DNA of 64,000 bases from Arthrobacter sp. Y81 (GTDB lineage: Bacteria; Actinomycetota; Actinomycetes; Actinomycetales; Micrococcaceae). This document shows positions 63,612-64,000 of this stretch, piece after piece. The stretch's first letter is position 1, and each line of letters starts with the position of its first letter. The notes under the pieces are model-generated. The model did no database searches, was not told the DNA's origin, and saw nothing but the letters and a program-made list of their open reading frames with translations. Made by a program: the position numbers and the translations under genes. The stretch spans positions 84,924-148,923 of the forward strand of contig NZ_PJIL01000012.1 of assembly GCF_002929335.1 (NCBI RefSeq), given 5' to 3'.

Positions 63612-64000
63612 AGAAAACCTTTCTAGCGGCGGTCTGTGGAATCACCATACGGGCAACACCACTATGACCCTGTCAAGTCCGTGATTCACATCAGGTGCGA
63701 TCGCGGCCAGCAGAGCCATTAAGTAGAACTGCCGGAGCGGCCGTAATGTTCCCGTTTCCGGGCACCACTACATGCACTTGATTCACGGACCCAACCGGGT
63801 CTCGGCATCCATTGTCTCACGGTTTTCCCAATCGCTGCCTCAGGGCGGTGCGCTGGCCGGAATGTTTCGGCCGGACGGCCCGCTTCCCGCCCGGCCGCGC
63901 GCCGGAGTCCGGCGGTCCCTAGGTGTATTGTCCACGGACGTTAGGAACGTGCGGCGTGGTTAGGTGACAAAAAGAAGACCTCCGAGTGGAGTGGGGCTTG
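63612..64000. other. 389-bp region upstream of sigA to the window edge
   Basis: Contains the sigA promoter region on minus. I see no convincing gene. A GTG at 63964 with an open frame to the right edge (MTKRRPPSG...) could be the first codons of a plus-strand gene, but only 12 codons are visible. Confidence 0.5.

Noticed and set aside
63964..64000. Start of a plus-strand gene at the right edge
   Set aside because: Only 12 codons from a GTG are visible and no clear ribosome site precedes it; cannot be supported.

Overview
The window is an ordinary chromosomal stretch of a high-GC actinobacterium, most likely Micrococcaceae close to Arthrobacter / Pseudarthrobacter. The evidence is the GC-rich coding with frequent GTG/TTG starts, the actinobacteria-specific protein families (SepH, DUF3000, DUF3093, DUF3159, DUF3710, DUF4193, DUF5998, a DUF7455-like protein, an MT0933-like protein), a lysine acetyltransferase fused to an NDP-forming acyl-CoA ligase, and a CydD-CydC fusion. 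I found no prophage, insertion sequence or CRISPR array. The species assignment is inference.

Layout. 1-3028 (minus): def-fmt-rsmB formyl-methionine/rRNA operon (rsmB runs off the left edge) and a stand-alone PD-(D/E)XK nuclease. 3104-4108: six tRNAs, one Val(CAC) on minus and Gly-Cys-Val-Gly-Val on plus. 4264-10235: small MT0933-like protein, zapE, the sulfur pair sseA-sufE, a YbaK-like deacylase, a membrane-anchored hydrolase and msrB. 10470-13733: a compact unit of a DUF6421-like protein, an SDR and a threonine aldolase-like enzyme. 13795-15834: DUF3000 and RNase D. 16021-19523: fadA-fadB beta-oxidation operon behind a readable promoter with an embedded palindromic operator. 19619-24950 (minus): aldo/keto reductase, nucleoside hydrolase and a complete ECF transporter (S, T, double ATPase). 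25024-28364 (minus): dxs with two coupled small genes and an RNA-polymerase-alpha-CTD-like miniprotein. 28513-31323: acnA behind a palindrome. 31478-38962: KimA-like potassium permease with an RNA methyltransferase, a divergent TrkA pair, and the convergent dut-DUF3710-OB-DUF3159 operon. 39064-47213: DUF3093, DUF4193, sepH, tdk, a nucleotide pyrophosphatase-like protein, DUF5998 and the fused acetyltransferase. 47268-51365: parC, a DinB-like protein and a GNAT protein. 51375-59457: cydAB-cydDC facing a BlaI/M56 regulator pair. 59530-63611: parE, a zinc-ribbon miniprotein and the principal sigma factor.

The most interesting part is the 57774-58047 intergenic region. Three exact copies of a 17-bp palindrome (TTCTAC-N5-GTAGAA) lie between the cytochrome bd operon and a BlaI-type repressor followed by an M56 metallopeptidase. 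One copy covers the best -10 element for cydA. This suggests a protease-relieved repressor circuit that controls the alternative respiratory oxidase rather than a beta-lactamase. Other candidates for follow-up are the DUF6421-SDR-aldolase unit, the ECF transporter beside a nucleoside hydrolase, the palindrome in front of acnA, and a TrmA/RumA-type methyltransferase that has lost its iron-sulfur cysteines and is translationally coupled to a potassium permease.
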